A DNA stretch of 64,000 bases from Ga0077530 sp035565975 (GCA_035565975.1 DATMRT010000081.1:7625-71624), one strand, 5' to 3'. Numbered from the stretch's first letter, positions 47,340-57,142 are shown. Notes: generated from the sequence alone by a model not told the origin. Made by a program: numbers and translations.

Positions 47340-48662
47340 TCAGTCCGTCACGAGCGGCCTTCTGATCGGCGCTTGACGTTTCTCGATGAACTCCGCCTGC
47401 TCCCGCTGCGCGACAGCACGCGAGAGGCGCGCGCCCCGCTTCTTGAACCAAATGTAGATGCCTGTCGCGGACAGCAGCGCGACGACGAGGCCCATGAACG
47501 ACAGGAAGGCCCGTCCGGGGACGCCCGCGATGCGCCCCGAGTGAAGCGGAAACTGGAGCTGCATGAAAATGTCCGCAGCCGTCCCCTTCCACGGAACGCG
47601 CCCGCCCTGATGGGCACCGGTCGCGCCGTCGAGGAAGATCATCTTCACGCCCATGCCGCCCGACCCATGGTCGTCGCCCGGTTGGAAGAAGCTCACCGCA
47701 AAGAGGCCGTGAAGGCGCCCGTAGAATATCGAGCCTGCGGGCTCCACCCAGCCGCGCTCCCGCGCAATGCCGCTCGCAATCTCGAGCGCCTGCTCAGATG
47801 ACAGCTTGGGTGCAATCGGTTTGTTGAGCGCGGCAGGAGTGCGATCGTCGAAAGCGTCGGGTGTGAGCGTCGAAAGGCGGCTCAGAATGGGCCGAACAAC
47901 TTCGTTGTTGAGGTTCATAGAAATGGACGTGAAGGCGAGGATGAACAGCATCATCCAGAGCCAGAGCCCGAAGGCGCGATGCAGATCGAGATTGAGCCTG
48001 TAGGCGCTTGCGCCTCGCTTAATCTTCCACGCCGGCTTCCAGCGCTCCCACCACGTGCGCCGCGCCCCGTCGGATGAGGCACGATCGGCATCCATGCCAT
48101 TGGTCGCCTGCGCGCCTTTACGCGGCAGCGTCAGGTAGAAGCCGACGAAACAGTCGAACATCCACACGATGCCGACAATGCCCATGAACCAGAGGCCCCA
48201 GCGATCGATGCCCCAGAAGTCCGGAATGTGCATCGAGTAGTGGAGCTTATAGAGGAACGGCAGCAGATTCTCAGTATCGAGCGAGATGGCGCCCCAGTAG
48301 CGCCTCCCGGCGATTTCGCCACTTGCCGGCTCGACGAAGACCTGGTTGTAGGCAACAGTATGCAGCGCTCCCGTCGCCGGATTGACGCGCGGCTCGACAA
48401 AGAGCTTGGCGTTGTGTCCCTCCTCGTAGGTCAGAGGAAAGAACGTAACCTGGATCTTGGGGTCCGCAGCTTCCACGCGGCGCACCAGCTCGAAAGGCGA
48501 CAAGGGTGTCCCCGTCGCCTTGGCATCGAACAGATGCGGGTTGAGCCACTCGTCGAGCTCATGATCCCAGGAGATCACCGCGCCGGTCAGGCCGGCGATG
48601 AATAGGAACACGCCGATGAAAAGGCCTGCCCAGCGGTGTGCAACTGTGAAGATGGACCGCAT
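47340..48662 (-). CDS. PepSY-associated membrane protein (PiuB-like, iron uptake)
   Basis: 440 residues with four main membrane segments: AHRWAGLFIGVFLFIAGLTGAVISWDHELD at the start, two near 180-210 and 250-280, and one near 385-410. VHRWAG...WDHELD and LNLDLHRAFGLWLWMMLFILAFTSISMNL are typical of PepSY-TM proteins encoded with TonB siderophore receptors, where they probably reduce ferric siderophores or help release iron in the inner membrane. The start at 48662 (MRSIFTVAHRW) matches the family. It is downstream of the TonB receptor gene but separated by a terminator-like hairpin. Confidence 0.9.
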   Translation of the reverse strand: MRSIFTVAHRWAGLFIGVFLFIAGLTGAVISWDHELDEWLNPHLFDAKATGTPLSPFELVRRVEAADPKIQVTFFPLTYEEGHNAKLFVEPRVNPATGALHTVAYNQVFVEPASGEIAGRRYWGAISLDTENLLPFLYKLHYSMHIPDFWGIDRWGLWFMGIVGIVWMFDCFVGFYLTLPRKGAQATNGMDADRASSDGARRTWWERWKPAWKIKRGASAYRLNLDLHRAFGLWLWMMLFILAFTSISMNLNNEVVRPILSRLSTLTPDAFDDRTPAALNKPIAPKLSSEQALEIASGIARERGWVEPAGSIFYGRLHGLFAVSFFQPGDDHGSGGMGVKMIFLDGATGAHQGGRVPWKGTAADIFMQLQFPLHSGRIAGVPGRAFLSFMGLVVALLSATGIYIWFKKRGARLSRAVAQREQAEFIEKRQAPIRRPLVTD

Positions 48663-48730
48663 GATTATCCCGGCTTGCGGATGGCGGCTACAAACTTGAC
48701 TCCGGATGGATAGAATATCCGGAACAAGAA

Positions 48731-48765
48731 AGCCAGACCCGCGCATTGCCGGGTCCGGCTTTTTT
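48731..48765. terminator. Intrinsic terminator after the TonB receptor gene
   Basis: AGCCAGACCCG (48731-48741) pairs with CGGGTCCGGCT (48750-48760) with one mismatch and an 8-base loop. On the plus side it is followed by six T; on the minus side, the direction of the receptor gene, by TTCTTG. This should end or reduce receptor transcription before the PepSY gene. Confidence 0.75.
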
Positions 48766-48789
48766 GAGGTCCCCAAGCTCAGCTAAGGC

Positions 48790-51009
48790 TCAGAATTTAT
48801 AGGTCAAATTGGTGATCACCGTTCGCCCCATGCCCCAGAAGCAGTCGCCACGGTCGAGACACGTGTTGAAGTAGTGCTTGTCTTCCAGATTGGTCCCGGT
48901 GATCTGCCAGCGCCATTTGTCATTCTCGTAGGCGAACATGGCATCGAAGAGGGTGAAGCCCGGTGTCTTCACGATATCGAAACCGCCCCATGAGTGGCCG
49001 ACGTAGCGCACGCCCGCTCCGGCCGAGAAACCGCTCACACCGAACATCTCGAACTTGTACTTGCCCCAGAGCGACGCTTGATGGATCGGCACGGTCGCGA
49101 GGCGGAAGCCAGCATCATCCCCCTTGGTCGCGACGGCATCCGTGTAGGAATAGCCGCCTACGATGTCGAGGTAGTCCGTCACAGCGCCGACGAACTCGAT
49201 CTCGGCGCCGCGCGTGCGTGCTTCGCCGACGGCGCGCGGGATCACGCCCGTGCCATAGACCAGCCGGTTCTTCTCGGTGACCTCGTAGGCCGCAGCGTTG
49301 ATGGCGAACCTGGGCGTAGGGTTATATTTGAAGCCGATCTCGTACTGCTCGCCTTCGTAGGGGGCGCACGCAGGTACGCAGCCTGCGAGATATTGCGGAT
49401 TGAACGACTGTGCGAAGGAGATGTACGGCGTCAGGCCGAACGGCAGCTTATACATGAGCGCCGCGCGGTACGTATTCTTGGAAACATCCTCCTTGTCGCC
49501 GCCAGACACGTCGTTGTCGGCCCAATCGCGACGCGCGCCGAGAAGCGCGATCCAGTTCCCGTAACGCATCTCGTTCTGCACGTAGATGCCGGTCTGCGTT
49601 TGGAGCTGATCGGGCGCATCGATGAGAGTCGGCGGAACGATGCCGTTGTACACGGGGTTGTAAAGATCGAACGGCGTGGCGTCATAGCCGTCGGCGGACT
49701 TCTCCTTCTGAGCGATCCGGCGATAGTCGACGCCAACGATGAGCTTGTGAGCGACGTCGCCGGTCCAGAACTTGAACTCCGCGCTCGTGTCCGTGGTGAA
49801 GTTGTCGCGCACGACGTCATCCATCCAGATGTATCGCGACACCGTGCGCAGGTCCGGGCTCAGCGATGCCCAGTCCGGATACATGGAATGATACTTATTG
49901 TCGGTGTGCCAGTAGCGCATGTTCTGGCGGAGCGTGACGGCATCGTTCAGCTTGTGCTCGAAGATGCCCGAAATCGAGGTCGTCTCGGTCTTGTATTCGT
50001 CGAAGTCCGGCTCGCTGACGAAGCGGCTACGTGAGATGCGCTGCCCGAGATAGCCCGGGAAAATTGTACCCTGATGCGGCAGGAACGACGTCATCGTGCC
50101 CGAGTCGTCCTTCTGGTAGCGCGCCAGAATGGTCAGGATCGTGCTCGTGGACGGCTTGTAGGTGATCGACGGCGCGATCAGAACGCGATCGTCATCGACG
50201 AAGTCCGTCTGCGAATCCGAGTCCTGTCCGACGGCGATGAAGCGGTAGAGCCACCTGCCGTCCTCGGTGAGCTTGCCGGTCAGGTCCGTCTGCACGCGCT
50301 TGCGATCGAAGCTGCCGTACTCGACGCCGATTTCCCGGTGCGTCTCCTCCTGCGGCCGCTTTGATATCGCGTTGACGAGACCGCCGACGGAGGTCTGCCC
50401 GTAGAGCATCGACGATGGCCCCTTCAGGACCTCGATGCGCTCCAGCGTGAAGGGATCGAGGCGGCCCTCACCGAAGCGCCACGCGTCGGAGTAGCGCAGG
50501 CCATCGAGGAAGACATCCGGATCGCCGCCGCGAACGCGCGGGTACTCGCCACGGCTGTCGTTGCCGTACGCATCCGCGTAAACGCCTGGCACATAACGCA
50601 GCGCCTGCTGCACGCTCGTTACACCCTGATCGCGAATTTGCTCAGCACCGATGACCGAGATCGACTGCGGCGTTTCATTGATCGGCGTATCGGTCTTGGT
50701 GGCCGTCGCCGAACGCGTGGCGCCATAGCCGACGAACGGACCCGTTGCCGTTTCTGGGCGCGGCTCGGGCGCCACCGGCGGGGGAGGAGCAGGTGCCGGA
50801 GCGGGCTGAGCCTGCTTCGTCGGCGCGGATTGCTTGGTGGATTTCTTTGCCCGCTTTGCCTCCACAGGCAGCTGCGGGAGCGTCACGGGACCCGACGATG
50901 GTGCAGCAGGCGCCTGCGCGGGCGGTTGCTGCGCAAGGGCTCCGCTGACCGCGAGCGCCGTCGCTATCACCCCAGCCCCCAACTTGAAAGCAGATGCACG
51001 CGAGCCCAT
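48790..51009 (-). CDS. TonB-dependent siderophore receptor
   Basis: 739-residue outer membrane barrel for ferric siderophores. Signal peptide about 1-26 (ending SGALAQ), a possible TonB box LPQLPVEA near 44-51, then a Pro/Ala/Lys-rich linker of about 40 residues. The plug starts at TDTPINETPQSISVIGAEQIRDQG (about 106-130) and continues with RGGDPDVFLDGLRY and ERIEVLKGPSSMLYGQTSVGGLVN. The barrel ends NLTYKF with the usual terminal Phe. There is no N-terminal signalling (STN) domain, so no FecR-type regulation is implied. I found no convincing Fur, Irr or RirA box upstream. The only Cys pairs are in CVPAC and CLDRGDC. Confidence 0.95.
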   Translation of the reverse strand: MGSRASAFKLGAGVIATALAVSGALAQQPPAQAPAAPSSGPVTLPQLPVEAKRAKKSTKQSAPTKQAQPAPAPAPPPPVAPEPRPETATGPFVGYGATRSATATKTDTPINETPQSISVIGAEQIRDQGVTSVQQALRYVPGVYADAYGNDSRGEYPRVRGGDPDVFLDGLRYSDAWRFGEGRLDPFTLERIEVLKGPSSMLYGQTSVGGLVNAISKRPQEETHREIGVEYGSFDRKRVQTDLTGKLTEDGRWLYRFIAVGQDSDSQTDFVDDDRVLIAPSITYKPSTSTILTILARYQKDDSGTMTSFLPHQGTIFPGYLGQRISRSRFVSEPDFDEYKTETTSISGIFEHKLNDAVTLRQNMRYWHTDNKYHSMYPDWASLSPDLRTVSRYIWMDDVVRDNFTTDTSAEFKFWTGDVAHKLIVGVDYRRIAQKEKSADGYDATPFDLYNPVYNGIVPPTLIDAPDQLQTQTGIYVQNEMRYGNWIALLGARRDWADNDVSGGDKEDVSKNTYRAALMYKLPFGLTPYISFAQSFNPQYLAGCVPACAPYEGEQYEIGFKYNPTPRFAINAAAYEVTEKNRLVYGTGVIPRAVGEARTRGAEIEFVGAVTDYLDIVGGYSYTDAVATKGDDAGFRLATVPIHQASLWGKYKFEMFGVSGFSAGAGVRYVGHSWGGFDIVKTPGFTLFDAMFAYENDKWRWQITGTNLEDKHYFNTCLDRGDCFWGMGRTVITNLTYKF

Positions 51010-51149
51010 TTGTGTGCCCCCCTTGCGGTGTTTTGAGTACCACTTGGCTGGCGGGCGGCTGCTGGCTGGCTAACTCAGCCCAAAATCCTGAGTCGCTTCA
51101 ATAATGTATACTCACAAGATCAACTTTAACGACAATTCGGAAACAGGTG

Positions 51150-51175
51150 TGTCCTGGACGCCCCAAGTCAGGACA
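51150..51175 (-). terminator. Stem-loop overlapping the flavoprotein stop codon
   Basis: TGTCCTG (51150-51156) and CAGGACA (51169-51175) form a 7-bp stem with a 12-base loop that includes the stop codon of the flavoprotein gene. Weak terminator candidate. Confidence 0.35.
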
Positions 51176-52553
51176 TGAAGACGTCGCTCCCCCGGACGGG
51201 CTCGCCAGCACCTATCGAATGCGCAATGTCCTCCGCGAGGCCTGCAGCAACAGAGCCGATGATATTCACCGTCCCCATATCGCCGTGATTGGCACGAGCA
51301 AGAAATCCCAAACCGTAGAGCCGGCCACGCACATCGGGTTGCGTTTGTAGCAAGCGGCCGTGATCATCGACGGCGAACCCGTCCTTCACGATACGGCCGG
51401 CTTCGAACCCGCTCGCCTCGAAAAGCGCTGAAAGCGGCGCGAGTGAAGTCCCATAAGTTGCATCAAATCCTGAGGCGTTGATAACGATGTCGGCCGGCAC
51501 GGTTCGGACGCCATTCGTCTCCCGGACTTGAACGCCACCGCGCACGATACCGAGCACCTTCGCCTTCAGGTGCGTGAAGCGCCCCGCGGCGATCAAGCCT
51601 TCGATACGGCGGTGCGCCGCCGGGGGCATCTTGTAGCGATGAATTTCCCACAACGAGCGCGCGTGCCGCCGCAGGCGCGACCGCTCGATCGGAGAAAGCG
51701 CGCGCCACAGAGCCGGCGTATGTCGGATCACATGGTCGACGCACGAGATCCAGTGTCCACCCTGCGCGACCGTATCGGCGGCCCACGCCCGGACCCTCCG
51801 CACGAGCTGCCGCGCCGTTGCTGGCGGCGGTCCTTCCTCGTCAGGTGTAAACTCGGCGCGCACGCCAACGGATGGATGCGGCCGGCGACCATTGCGCGAG
51901 ATGCAGGTGATCGGTCCGCGATGCCCGCACGCTTCAAGATCGGCGACCACATCAGCCATCGTCAAGCCACTGCCGACGATAACGATGCGCGCGTCACTCG
52001 GCACACGCTTCGGGTTGAACTCCCAGGCTGACTGTTCGACAATCGGACTTTCGCAACTCTCGAGCATACGGATCGGCGATGGCGGCGCATTGCCAATGGC
52101 AAATATCGCGCGGTCGAAAGCATGCGCGCCGTCGGCAGAGCGCACGAGCAAATGCTCGCCCTCTCGCTCGACCGCGAGCGCAATACTCTTCCGGTGCTCG
52201 AGAACCACGTCAGGGTTGCCCGCTATTGCAGACGCCAAGCGCTCCTGCATGTAGGTTCCGAACCAGGGGCGCGGAAAGAAATAGGCGCCATCGGCCTCGC
52301 GATAGCGATCCGCATCACGAAAGCGATTGACGGCCCATGTGCAGAAGTCGCCCTTCTCGTCCGGTATGAGCGCAACCGTGTGGGCGGCAACATTCAACAG
52401 GCGATGATCCGGACCGCGCGCATAAGCAATGCCGCGGCCGATTTCATTGCCGGGATCGTAGATCGCGATCGAATGCCCCGGCGGCAGCCTCTTCAGCAAT
52501 GCTATGGTAGCGATGGCACCGGAGTAGCCGCCGCCAATGATCGCACATCGCAT
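51168..52553 (-). CDS. FAD/NAD(P)-binding protein (NAD_binding_9 type)
   Basis: 461 residues. MRCAIIGGGYSGAIATIALLKRL carries the dinucleotide-binding GxGxxG variant at the very start; GRGIAYARGPDHRLLNVAAHTVAL is typical of this family. A second Rossmann motif IVIVGSGLTMADVVADL is near 195-215 and VINASGFDATYG near 385. Similar proteins resemble N-hydroxylating monooxygenases but lack a proven reaction. It lies between the siderophore receptor gene and the ABC/carboxylase operon, 74 bp after the permease gene in the same direction, so it could belong to either unit. The start at 52553 fits the motif exactly. Confidence 0.85.
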   Translation of the reverse strand: MRCAIIGGGYSGAIATIALLKRLPPGHSIAIYDPGNEIGRGIAYARGPDHRLLNVAAHTVALIPDEKGDFCTWAVNRFRDADRYREADGAYFFPRPWFGTYMQERLASAIAGNPDVVLEHRKSIALAVEREGEHLLVRSADGAHAFDRAIFAIGNAPPSPIRMLESCESPIVEQSAWEFNPKRVPSDARIVIVGSGLTMADVVADLEACGHRGPITCISRNGRRPHPSVGVRAEFTPDEEGPPPATARQLVRRVRAWAADTVAQGGHWISCVDHVIRHTPALWRALSPIERSRLRRHARSLWEIHRYKMPPAAHRRIEGLIAAGRFTHLKAKVLGIVRGGVQVRETNGVRTVPADIVINASGFDATYGTSLAPLSALFEASGFEAGRIVKDGFAVDDHGRLLQTQPDVRGRLYGLGFLARANHGDMGTVNIIGSVAAGLAEDIAHSIGAGEPVRGSDVFMS

Positions 52554-52627
52554 GTCTGCCTGTTCTCCCCGCGAGGCGAACCGGACGGGATCGCCCCCAA
52601 ATCCCAAATACTATCGCGCGCCGAAGC

Positions 52628-53443
52628 TCACGTATTCTCCAAGCCGTCGCGCATCAGACCCCAGCGCATTGTCGTGCGCTGCTCGATGGGGCGCAGAATG
52701 AAGCGGTCCATGAGCAGCCATGTGATGCCGATAGCGAGCATGCCGACCACGATGCGGGCGGACTGGAAGTACTGCTGGGCGTTGAAGATCGCATAGCCGA
52801 TGCCATCGGTGCTGGCAATCATCTCGCCGCCGACCAGCGAACGGAAGCCGAATGCGATTCCGAGGCGGATGCCCGTCATGAGGTTCGGAAGCGTTGCCGG
52901 AAAGATCACATGCGTGATGACGTCCATGCGTCGCGCGCCGAGCGTCTGAACCGCCTCGATCAGCACGGGCTGCACCGTACGGATGCCGGTGAGCAGGTTG
53001 TGCAGCACCGGGAAGAAGACCGACATGACGATGATGAACGTCACGGCCCCCTGACCGAGTCCGAACCAGAGAATGGCGAACGGGATCCATGCAAGGCCAG
53101 GGATCGCCTGCAGGAGATTGACGAGCGGATCGAAGAAATCGCGGCTCGCACGATTGAGTCCCATAAGATAGCCGAGCGGGACGGCAATGGCCGCCCCTAC
53201 GAGGAACCCGAGCCCCAAGCTCTTCAGGCTGACCCCGAGATTGGTCAGCAGCACGCCGGAGCCGAGATCCGCGATAAAGGCCTGAAACACCTGCAGCGGC
53301 GACGGAAACAACACCGGCGGCCAGATGTTGAGCGAGGACAGGACCTGCCAGACCGCTACGCCGACGGCAAACGGCAGCAGTTCACGACCGAGGTTCCTCG
53401 TCATGGCGAGCGGCGTCCAGCGCGCTCGCGTCAGCGTCGTCAC
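52628..53443 (-). CDS. ABC transporter permease of the carboxylase operon
   Basis: 271 residues, six membrane segments, SsuC/TauC type; EAA loop in LIEAVQTLGARRMDVITHVIFPATLPNLMTGIRLG. The GTG start at 53443 overlaps the ATPase stop codon as GTGA, so the two are translated together; ATG at 53404 is an alternative. Last of the eight closely packed genes from 61333. Imports an unidentified small acid with the ATPase and binding protein. Confidence 0.91.
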   Translation of the reverse strand: MTTLTRARWTPLAMTRNLGRELLPFAVGVAVWQVLSSLNIWPPVLFPSPLQVFQAFIADLGSGVLLTNLGVSLKSLGLGFLVGAAIAVPLGYLMGLNRASRDFFDPLVNLLQAIPGLAWIPFAILWFGLGQGAVTFIIVMSVFFPVLHNLLTGIRTVQPVLIEAVQTLGARRMDVITHVIFPATLPNLMTGIRLGIAFGFRSLVGGEMIASTDGIGYAIFNAQQYFQSARIVVGMLAIGITWLLMDRFILRPIEQRTTMRWGLMRDGLENT

Positions 53444-54246
53444 GAGTGAGCCTCCGCAGATGCACCGGTCCGCTCGATCTTGGCGGTGAGCAGGTCGCGG
53501 TAGTGCTGAAAACGTGGATCGCGAACGAGCTCGCTCCATTGGCGCGGGCGCGGGAGATCGATCTCGATATCCTCGACGATGCGGCCCGGCCGACCGGAGA
53601 GAGCGACAACACGATCGGACAGGAAAACGGCCTCGTCGATTGCGTGCGTCACGAACAGAACCGTGGTGCGCTCCGTTGCCGTGATGACTGTGAGCTCTTC
53701 CTGCAGTCTCTGCCGCGTCATGGCATCGACAGCGGCGAAGGGCTCATCCATCAGGAGGACGGTGGGGTTGTTGGCGAGCACGCGCGCGACCGCCGCACGC
53801 TGCCTCATGCCGCCCGAGAGCTGGTGCGGATACTTGTTCTCGAAGCCCGCGAGCCCGACGAGATCGATGAAGCGGCGGGCAACGCGCGCCCGCTCATCGC
53901 GGGCGACGCCTTTCAGCCGAAGACCGAACTCGACATTGGCCTGCGTGGTCTTCCAGGGCAACAGCGCGTACTCCTGAAAGACCATGCCGCGATCGGCGCC
54001 CGGCCCCGTAACCTTGTTGCCGGACACCCTGATCTCACCCGCGGTCGGCCGGTCGAGGCCCGCCACGATGCGCAGGAAGGTCGACTTCCCGCAGCCCGAG
54101 GGGCCGATGACCGACACGAACTCGTGCGCCCTGATGCTCAGCGAGATCTCGTTCAAGGCATGAACGTTCTCGCCGAACGTCGGATCGAAGAAGGTCTTGG
54201 AGATCCCGCGCGCGGCGAGGATCTCCGATACGTCTACCTTCATCAT
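53440..54246 (-). CDS. ABC transporter ATP-binding protein of the carboxylase operon
   Basis: 268 residues with Walker A GPSGCGKST, Q-loop FQEYALLPW, signature LSGGMRQR, Walker B VLLMDEPFAAVDA and switch His in FVTHAIDEA; SsuB/TauB type. Its ATG overlaps the stop of the binding protein gene by 4 bases (ATGA), and its own stop overlaps the permease start. Energises uptake of the substrate of the carboxylase operon. Confidence 0.93.
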   Translation of the reverse strand: MMKVDVSEILAARGISKTFFDPTFGENVHALNEISLSIRAHEFVSVIGPSGCGKSTFLRIVAGLDRPTAGEIRVSGNKVTGPGADRGMVFQEYALLPWKTTQANVEFGLRLKGVARDERARVARRFIDLVGLAGFENKYPHQLSGGMRQRAAVARVLANNPTVLLMDEPFAAVDAMTRQRLQEELTVITATERTTVLFVTHAIDEAVFLSDRVVALSGRPGRIVEDIEIDLPRPRQWSELVRDPRFQHYRDLLTAKIERTGASAEAHS

Positions 54247-55232
54247 TTGAGGAACGCGCTGTGCTTGGCCTTGACCTCGCTGACGATCTTATTGAACTCG
54301 ACGAGATGCTCGGCCGGCTTGACCTCGACTGGCGTAAGCTTCTCGGCCGCGAGATATTTTGCGGTCGCGTCGAGCGACTTGGCGGTGAAGTCGTCGATCA
54401 GCGGATCGTAGTTGAGCCACTTGAACGTGACCTCGACAATGCGCGGCTCGACCTTCAGGAACTCGGCTTGGATCGCCGCAGCCTCCTTGGGGTTCTTGCG
54501 CACCCACTGCTGGGATTCCCACAGCGCCGCGACTGCGTCCTTGACCTTGGTCGGGTTCTTCTCCGCCCAGGCATTGTTGATCAGGAAGAGACCGCCGCCC
54601 TGAACGAGCTTGCCGAGGCGCATGAGCAGCTTGCCCTCGCCGGCCATCTTCTCCTCGGTGAGCGTGAGGAACGGCTCGAGGCCGATCATCGCATCGACCG
54701 CGCCCTGGATCAGCATTTGACCCATGGCGCCGTATGTCGCGTTCACGCGATTGACGGAGTCGCTCGGCAGACCGGCCTGCTGCATGAGCTGGCTCAAACC
54801 CTGCGCCGGCGCGGTGCCCTGCGGCACGGCAACCTTCTTGCCCTTCAAGTCAGCGGGCGAGTTGATGTTCGCGGACTTGCGAACGAGCACGCCGTAGGAG
54901 TCGCCGCCCTTCGCGTACATCGAGTACGCCTTGAACGGCAGCTTGTTGGCCCACGCGACAACCGTCGACTCGACGCCGCCGCCGGACCAGTCGACCTGAT
55001 TGGCCGCAAGCGCCTGATTGGCCTGCACGCCGGTCGCCAGCGGCTTCACTTCCACATCGAAGCCGTACTTCTCGAAGATGCCTTTCTTCGCGCCCACGTA
55101 GAACGCGGCCTGAGAGGCCGTGGTCAGGATGCCAAACCGAACCTTGACCTTCTCCTGCGCCTCCGCAACCTGTGCGCTCGCGAGCACGGCGGTAGCGAAG
55201 ACTGACAACGTCGCAAACTTTATCCACTTCAT
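54243..55232 (-). CDS. ABC transporter substrate-binding protein of the carboxylase operon
   Basis: 329 residues with a Sec signal peptide (MKWIKFATLSVF...AEAQ, about 1-25). NMT1/SsuA-like: KVRFGILTTASQAAFYVGAKKGIFEKYGFDVEVKPLATG, then ADLKGKKVAVPQGTAPAQGLSQLMQQAG, VDAMIGLEPFLTLTEEK. The start at 55232 has GGGAGAAC 4-11 bases upstream; an ATG at 55292 would overlap the carboxyltransferase gene. The gene follows that carboxyltransferase by 56 bases. Ligand unknown. Confidence 0.92.
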   Translation of the reverse strand: MKWIKFATLSVFATAVLASAQVAEAQEKVKVRFGILTTASQAAFYVGAKKGIFEKYGFDVEVKPLATGVQANQALAANQVDWSGGGVESTVVAWANKLPFKAYSMYAKGGDSYGVLVRKSANINSPADLKGKKVAVPQGTAPAQGLSQLMQQAGLPSDSVNRVNATYGAMGQMLIQGAVDAMIGLEPFLTLTEEKMAGEGKLLMRLGKLVQGGGLFLINNAWAEKNPTKVKDAVAALWESQQWVRKNPKEAAAIQAEFLKVEPRIVEVTFKWLNYDPLIDDFTAKSLDATAKYLAAEKLTPVEVKPAEHLVEFNKIVSEVKAKHSAFLK

Positions 55233-55288
55233 GGCGTTCTCCCATTCTCTGACGGCCCTTTTGGGCTCGTTGCTTTTGCGATCAGCGT

Positions 55289-56896
55289 TCAAGGACGAAC
55301 GCCGTACCGTGCCTTGGGTCCAAGTGTCGTTCTGATGCGTACCTGCGCCGCGTCGATGAAGCGGCAGAGATAAGCGCGTGTCTCGCGCGGATCGATGATG
55401 TCCTCGACACCGAAGGCTTCGGCGGTACGGAACGGCGAGGCCATGCTGCGCAGTTCGGCTTCGATCTCCCGCTCGCGCGCCTTGGGATCAGGGGCCGCCG
55501 CGATCTCGCGGCGGAAGGCAGCCGCGACACCACCCTCGATGGGCAGCGAGCCCCACTCCGCCGACGGCCACGCGACTTTGAAATCGAGCCCGTTCTTGTC
55601 GGTGGCGCCCATGCCGGCCATGCCGTAGCACTTGCGCACGACGACCGTGAACATCGGCACGCTTGCCTGAAGGGCAACATAGACGGCGCGCATACCTTCG
55701 CGCAGCGTCGCGGCGGCCTCCGCATCCTTGCCGACCATGAAGCCCGGCACATCGACGAAGAACACGAGCGGGATATGAAAACTATCGCAGAGCTCGATGA
55801 AGTGCGTCTGCTTTCGCGCCGCCCGCACATCCATCGCGCCGCCGTACACCATGGGATTGTTTGCCAGGATGCCGACGACCTTGCCGTTCATGCGCGCGAA
55901 GGCGGTGATCAATGCCTTGCCATAGGTCGGCTGGATCTCGAAGATGCTGCCCTTGTCGGCAACGAGCTCGACGAGCTTGCGCATGTTGTAGGGACGCCGC
56001 CGATCCCGCGGCACAATAGACGCCAGTGCATCCTCCGCGCGATCAGCCGGGTCGCCGGTATCCACGACCGGCGGCATCTCCCAGACGTTCTGCGGCATAT
56101 AGGAGAGATAGCGCTTGATCATCGCGAAGCACTCGGCTTCGTCCTTGGCGCGATTGTCGATCGTGCCGGAATGATCGACCGCGATGTCGGCGCCGCCAAG
56201 GTCCTCTTTATGGATTTTCTGGCCGAGCGATCGTTCGACGACCGGCGGCCCGGCGGCAAACACCTGCGAGGTGCCTTTCACCATCACGGACCAGTGCGAG
56301 AGGATGGCACGCCCAGCCGGACCACCTGCTGCCGTGCCGAGAACAGCGCTGATCACCGGCACCTTGCCCATGAGCTCGACTGAGCGCTCGAAGCCATGCA
56401 CGCCCGGAAACACGGCGTGCCCGCGCCGGTTGATCGACGTGACGCTGCCGCCCGAGCCGTCGATCAGGTTGACGAGCGGGATGAGGTAGCTCGCCGCCAG
56501 ATCCTCGATGAAACCGCCCTGGCCGCCCTTCTTGCGATCGCCCGACCAGCTCGTGCCGCCGCGGATCGTGAAGTCCTCGCCGCCGACAGCGACAGGGCGG
56601 CCGTCGATGTTCGCGAGCCCCATGACGTACGGCGCTGGCGTGACGCCCGTGAGCTTGCCGTCGGCATAGCGACCCTGCCCCGTCAGGCCGCCCACCTCCT
56701 GGAATGAACCGCCATCGACCAAGCCGGCAATGCGCTCGCGGATCGTGAGGCGGTTCTGATCATGGTGCTTTTGAACGGCCTCGACGCCGCCGAGGCGCTG
56801 CGCCTCCGCCCTGCGGAACTGCAGCTCCTCGATTTCGGGCGCCCATCCAGTCGTCGGCGCGTCTTTGGCGGCTTCGCTCACCGGTTTCTCTCCCAC
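55289..56896 (-). CDS. Acyl-CoA carboxylase carboxyltransferase subunit 1
   Basis: 535 residues of the PCC/MCC-beta type. N and C crotonase halves: RLTIRERIAGLVDGGSF...GEDFTIRGG, AVLGTAAGGPAG, then YGKALITAFARMNGKVVGILANNP and VFFVDVPGFMVGKDAE, WPSAEWGSLPIEGGVAAAFRREI. It should transfer CO2 from carboxybiotin to an acyl-CoA. It is 8 bases after the biotin carrier gene and differs widely from the second carboxyltransferase at 58509, so both may be needed in one complex or serve two substrates. The acyl-CoA cannot be predicted. Confidence 0.92.
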   Translation of the reverse strand: MGEKPVSEAAKDAPTTGWAPEIEELQFRRAEAQRLGGVEAVQKHHDQNRLTIRERIAGLVDGGSFQEVGGLTGQGRYADGKLTGVTPAPYVMGLANIDGRPVAVGGEDFTIRGGTSWSGDRKKGGQGGFIEDLAASYLIPLVNLIDGSGGSVTSINRRGHAVFPGVHGFERSVELMGKVPVISAVLGTAAGGPAGRAILSHWSVMVKGTSQVFAAGPPVVERSLGQKIHKEDLGGADIAVDHSGTIDNRAKDEAECFAMIKRYLSYMPQNVWEMPPVVDTGDPADRAEDALASIVPRDRRRPYNMRKLVELVADKGSIFEIQPTYGKALITAFARMNGKVVGILANNPMVYGGAMDVRAARKQTHFIELCDSFHIPLVFFVDVPGFMVGKDAEAAATLREGMRAVYVALQASVPMFTVVVRKCYGMAGMGATDKNGLDFKVAWPSAEWGSLPIEGGVAAAFRREIAAAPDPKAREREIEAELRSMASPFRTAEAFGVEDIIDPRETRAYLCRFIDAAQVRIRTTLGPKARYGVRP

Positions 56897-56904
56897 TGCC
56901 CGCG

Positions 56905-57126
56905 TCAGCTCTCGAGCACGGCCACGACCTGCCCTTCAGTGACAGGCGTCTCCTCCTTGACGAGGAATGCCTTGATCGTTCCGCCCTCCTCGGCGATCAC
57001 CGGGATCTCCATCTTCATGGACTCGATGATCATGATCGTGTCGCCGGCGTCCACCTTCTGGCCGACCTCCGTGACGATCTTCCATACCGAGCCCGTGACC
57101 TCGGACTTCGCCTCGCATTCCGCCAT
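56905..57126 (-). CDS. Stand-alone biotin carboxyl carrier protein
   Basis: 73 residues forming one biotinyl domain. The biotinylated Lys is in IIESMKMEI near residue 43, with the mirrored strands EVTGSVWKIVTEVGQKVDAGD and IPVIAEEGGTIKAFLVKEETPVTEGQVVAVLE. It carries CO2 between the biotin carboxylase and the carboxyltransferases. In most propionyl- or methylcrotonyl-CoA carboxylases this domain is fused to the biotin carboxylase; here it is separate and lacks the Pro/Ala-rich N-terminal half of AccB. It sits 16 bp after the biotin carboxylase gene. Confidence 0.94.
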   Translation of the reverse strand: MAECEAKSEVTGSVWKIVTEVGQKVDAGDTIMIIESMKMEIPVIAEEGGTIKAFLVKEETPVTEGQVVAVLES

Positions 57127-57142
57127 TACGCTTGTCCTCTGC

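Noticed and set aside
51010..51167. Iron-responsive operator (Fur, Irr or RirA) upstream of the TonB receptor
   Set aside because: Several AT-rich stretches were inspected but none matches these boxes well enough to report.
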